Assembly (NCBI GenBank): GCA_035441325.1
Contig: DAOROA010000019.1
Span: 11,232-75,231 of the forward strand
Direction of reading: 5' to 3'
DNA length: 64,000 bases
From: Competibacter_A sp002352125
GTDB lineage: Bacteria; Pseudomonadota; Gammaproteobacteria; Competibacterales; Competibacteraceae
Shown here: positions 62,102 through 64,000 of the stretch, one piece after another
Layout of the letters: each line of letters starts with the position of its first letter
Numbering within the stretch: the first letter of the stretch is position 1
Notes under the pieces: model-generated
Told to the model about the DNA's origin: nothing
Seen by the model: the letters and a program-made list of their open reading frames with translations, nothing else
Databases searched by the model: none
Translations under genes and position numbers: made by a program

Positions 62102-62175
62102 TTTTTCGGGTTTTTTTGATGCGGTGGCGGATGAAGGTGGTGATCTACCCGACTCGCGCCGAATCCGATCAGACC

Positions 62176-62907
62176 TCAACCCAACGGCGTCGGCTTGATC
62201 TCGTCGAGCAAAGAATGGGGGCGGGTCACATGCACGGTGCGCCCCGAAAAGCGGGCGATACCGTCTTCTTCGAGTCGGCCGATGATCCGCGACAGGGTTT
62301 CGTGGCGAGCGCCGATCATCGAAGCCAAATCCCGCCGCGACAGCGGCAACTGCATCACCCGGCTGCCGTCGATGGCAGTACGGCCGTGGCGGTTCATCAA
62401 CACCAGCAACAGGTGAATAAACTTGGTGCGATTGGAAAAGGTCGCATTCTGTACCAGCTTGGCGTGCGCATCGTCCAGATCGGCGGCGGCGCGCCGCAGG
62501 AATTGTAAACCCAGTGCAGGATTTCTATCGAGCAAGGTTTTAACGACCCGCTGGTCGACGAAACAGACCTTGCTGGGTCCGAGCGCCTCGGCGCTGGAAC
62601 GACGATTCTCGCCCAGCAGCAAACCCCGGTAACCCAAGGTATCGCCGGGATAGCCGAGCTGGACGAGCACGGCGTTACCCTCGGCATCGACCTTGCGGAT
62701 GGCCACCGTACCCGAAGCGATGCAATAAATGCCGTGGCTCGGGTCGCCCGCCGAGAAAATCGGCTCGCCGGCCCGATACGAGCGGCATTTTTTGCTTTGC
62801 GCAAGGAGTTTGGTTTCTTCTCCGACCAGCACGCGCCATTCGTTGCGCTGGCGCAATGGGCACTCGAAACAACTGGTGCCGGGCATCGCTCTGCGTCGCT
62901 CCACCAT
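62176..62907 (-). CDS. Crp/Fnr family regulator, FNR-like DNA reading head
   Basis: 243 residues from the ATG at 62907, with GAGGAGGG upstream. A cyclic-nucleotide-binding-type beta barrel (YRAGEPIFSAGDPSHGIYC, then LGYPGDTLGYRGLLLGE) is followed by a helix-turn-helix: LPLSRRDLASMIGARHETLSR. The recognition helix keeps the Glu-xx-Ser-Arg pattern (ETLSR) that lets FNR read TTGAT. Near the N-terminus there are only two cysteines in CxxC form (13 and 16) where E. coli FNR has three or more, so a 4Fe-4S cluster is doubtful unless other Cys residues help. Likely controls hybO and perhaps the cytochrome/frdA genes. Confidence 0.9.
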   Translation of the reverse strand: MVERRRAMPGTSCFECPLRQRNEWRVLVGEETKLLAQSKKCRSYRAGEPIFSAGDPSHGIYCIASGTVAIRKVDAEGNAVLVQLGYPGDTLGYRGLLLGENRRSSAEALGPSKVCFVDQRVVKTLLDRNPALGLQFLRRAAADLDDAHAKLVQNATFSNRTKFIHLLLVLMNRHGRTAIDGSRVMQLPLSRRDLASMIGARHETLSRIIGRLEEDGIARFSGRTVHVTRPHSLLDEIKPTPLG

Positions 62908-62989
62908 CAACACCCTCCTCACTGCTATTTTTTTATTTGTCGTGAATTCGGTTCGCTCTCGCGCCAAAAACGTAACCGAAACTTACGAC

Positions 62990-62995
62990 TATAAT
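62990..62995 (+). promoter_or_regulatory. -10 box upstream of the cytochrome c gene
   Basis: A perfect TATAAT hexamer 43 bases before the cytochrome c start codon. No good -35 hexamer lies 16-18 bases upstream, which suggests that an activator is needed. Transcription would also serve frdA downstream if not stopped by the hairpin at 63506. Confidence 0.5.
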
Positions 62996-63038
62996 TGATT
63001 CGAAAACTATAGTTCAGGAATGATCGAAGAGGGAAACC

Positions 63039-63488
63039 ATGCAGAAGTATCCGCTACACCCCATCTTGGCGATCACCATAGCCCTGCTGGTTCTGGGCGG
63101 CTCTCTGTGGGTGATCGACCCCACGCATGGCCTCTTTTCCCTTTTCCCAGCGGCTTCGGCCAAGGAGAAATATCGGTATGCCGCCGAACCGGTCGGTCGA
63201 GACGGGCCAGCCGGGCAATGCGTCGTGTGCCACAGCCTGGAAAAAGGCGGTCCGCAACGGGTCGCGCCCAACCTCTGGGGCATCGTCGGCGCACCGAAAG
63301 CCAGAAGCAAAGGTTACGGTTATTCCATCGCGCTGGCCGAAGCGAGCGGCACCTGGACCGAACAAGATCTGGACCGATACCTTGCCGACCCCGATAAGTT
63401 TCTGCCAGGCACCAAGAAAACGATCGCGATTCCGGCCGCCGACGAGCGCGCTAAAATCGCCGAATGGCTGGGAACGTTGCGAGATTGA
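63039..63488 (+). CDS. Class I cytochrome c without a methionine axial ligand
   Basis: 149 residues. AGAGGG lies 5 bases before the ATG. An N-terminal membrane or signal segment covers residues about 8-26. Heme is attached at CVVCH (61-65), followed by VAPNLWGIVGAP and, near the end, FLPGTKKTIAIP. In related cytochromes this last segment reads GTKM with Met as sixth heme ligand; here Lys127 is at that place, and the protein has no Met other than the start. The heme may be His/Lys, His/His or five-coordinate. It lies just before frdA and divergent from the FNR-like gene. Confidence 0.9.
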   Translation: MQKYPLHPILAITIALLVLGGSLWVIDPTHGLFSLFPAASAKEKYRYAAEPVGRDGPAGQCVVCHSLEKGGPQRVAPNLWGIVGAPKARSKGYGYSIALAEASGTWTEQDLDRYLADPDKFLPGTKKTIAIPAADERAKIAEWLGTLRD

Positions 63489-63505
63489 ATTTCGGAAAAC
63501 CCACC

Positions 63506-63533
63506 GGCGCCGGTTGGAGTTGCCAACGGCGCC
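63506..63533. other. Hairpin between the cytochrome c gene and frdA
   Basis: GGCGCCGGTTGG and CCAACGGCGCC pair over 11 bases with one bulge around an AGTTG loop. No T-run follows, so it is either a weak terminator or an mRNA-processing or stabilising element between the two genes. Confidence 0.45.
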
Positions 63534-63604
63534 GCCAATCCGACATTATGTGCTCTCGCGAGCCTTGATAAATCCGATGTGCGTCACACCGAGGAGCCGA
63601 AGTA

Positions 63605-64000
63605 ATGGAGAAAATCCAAACAGATATTGCAATCGTCGGTGCGGGAGGGGCGGGTTTGCGCGCTGCCATCGCACTCGCCGAGGCCGACCCCAAACTCCGC
63701 ATCGCCTTGATCTCGAAGGTCTATCCGATGCGCAGCCACACCTGCGCGGCCGAAGGGGGCGCCGCCGGCGTCATCAAATCCGACGATAGCCTCGACCTGC
63801 ACTTCAACGACACCGTCGGCGGTGGCGACTGGTTGTGCGATCAGGATGCGGTCGAATACTTCATCAACGAAGCGCCCAAGGAACTGCTCCAACTGGAGCA
63901 CTGGGGCTGTCCGTGGAGCCGCGAACCGGATGGCTCGGTGGCGGTGCGACCGTTCGGTGGCATGAAGATCAAGCGCACCTGGTTCGCCGCCGACAAATCC
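63605..64000 (+). CDS. frdA: Fumarate reductase flavoprotein subunit, cut by window end
   Basis: The first 132 residues of a protein of about 600. GAGGAG lies upstream of the ATG. IAIVGAGGAGLRAAIA is the FAD dinucleotide fold; MRSHTCAAEGG holds His45, which binds FAD covalently in the family; GGDWLCDQD, HWGCPWSREPDGS and FGGMKIKRTWFAADKS match E. coli FrdA closely and favour fumarate reductase over succinate dehydrogenase. It reduces fumarate with electrons from menaquinol. frdBCD would be expected beyond the window. Next to an H2-oxidising hydrogenase it suggests H2-dependent fumarate respiration. Confidence 0.95.
   Translation, partial: MEKIQTDIAIVGAGGAGLRAAIALAEADPKLRIALISKVYPMRSHTCAAEGGAAGVIKSDDSLDLHFNDTVGGGDWLCDQDAVEYFINEAPKELLQLEHWGCPWSREPDGSVAVRPFGGMKIKRTWFAADKS

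Noticed and set aside
62995..63008. A TTGAT half-site before the cytochrome c gene as an FNR box
   Set aside because: The second half (AAACT) does not match ATCAA, and the sequence overlaps the -10 region, where an activator would not bind.

Overview
The window looks like chromosomal DNA of a metabolically flexible, GC-rich gammaproteobacterium. The hyb-type [NiFe] hydrogenase, the E. coli-like frdA, and the YceI/cytochrome b561 and TrkH/TrkA gene pairs are all proteobacterial in style. The concentration of glycogen and trehalose genes would fit a glycogen-accumulating organism such as Candidatus Competibacter; that placement is inference, because no rRNA or other marker gene lies in the window.

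Layout. (1) Positions 1-14500 are accessory. A large HEAT-like repeat protein, cut by the window start, and a giant WD40-HEAT protein (5672-12226) are separated by a visibly AT-richer insert holding a HicAB toxin-antitoxin pair, an AIPR phage-resistance protein followed by an attC-like integron element, and a small Excalibur-domain protein. A second AT-rich patch carries a RelE/ParE-type toxin-antitoxin pair, a Ser/Thr kinase and a small orphan gene. (2) Positions 14680-20594 hold an exported catalase-peroxidase with an OxyR-like site upstream, the ABC-F ATPase Uup, and a LysM-toxin-44 protein with a candidate membrane immunity protein. (3) Positions 20687-26555 are a minus-strand glycogen block, glgE, a maltokinase remnant, glgC and glgX. 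(4) Positions 26794-35382 hold dapD, an Rpn nuclease and dapE, then an ion and osmotic block: a CPA1 antiporter, a divergent OpgG-like protein, and TrkH/TrkA. (5) Positions 35446-51870 are the trehalose block: treY, treZ and a second glgX on the minus strand; a membrane-anchored otsA, otsB, a treS-maltokinase fusion, an aldo/keto reductase and a second otsB on the plus strand. (6) Positions 51896-56311 hold a TSUP exporter, a yceI-cytochrome b561-yceI operon with a divergent LysR regulator, and a small membrane protein. (7) Positions 56312-64000 hold the hydrogenase operon hybOABCD (minus strand), an FNR-like regulator, a cytochrome c and the start of frdA.

How the genes fit together. Trehalose can be made from UDP-glucose plus glucose-6-phosphate (OtsA/OtsB) or cut from glycogen (GlgX, TreY, TreZ). 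It can be returned to glucan through TreS, maltokinase and GlgE, while GlgC feeds ADP-glucose into glycogen. The antiporter, the Trk system and the periplasmic glucan-type protein suggest that the region serves osmotic adaptation as well as carbon storage. The hydrogenase and fumarate reductase point to anaerobic H2-linked respiration, probably under FNR-type control: an FNR-like box sits upstream of hybO. No rRNA, tRNA, CRISPR array, integrase or transposase was recognised.
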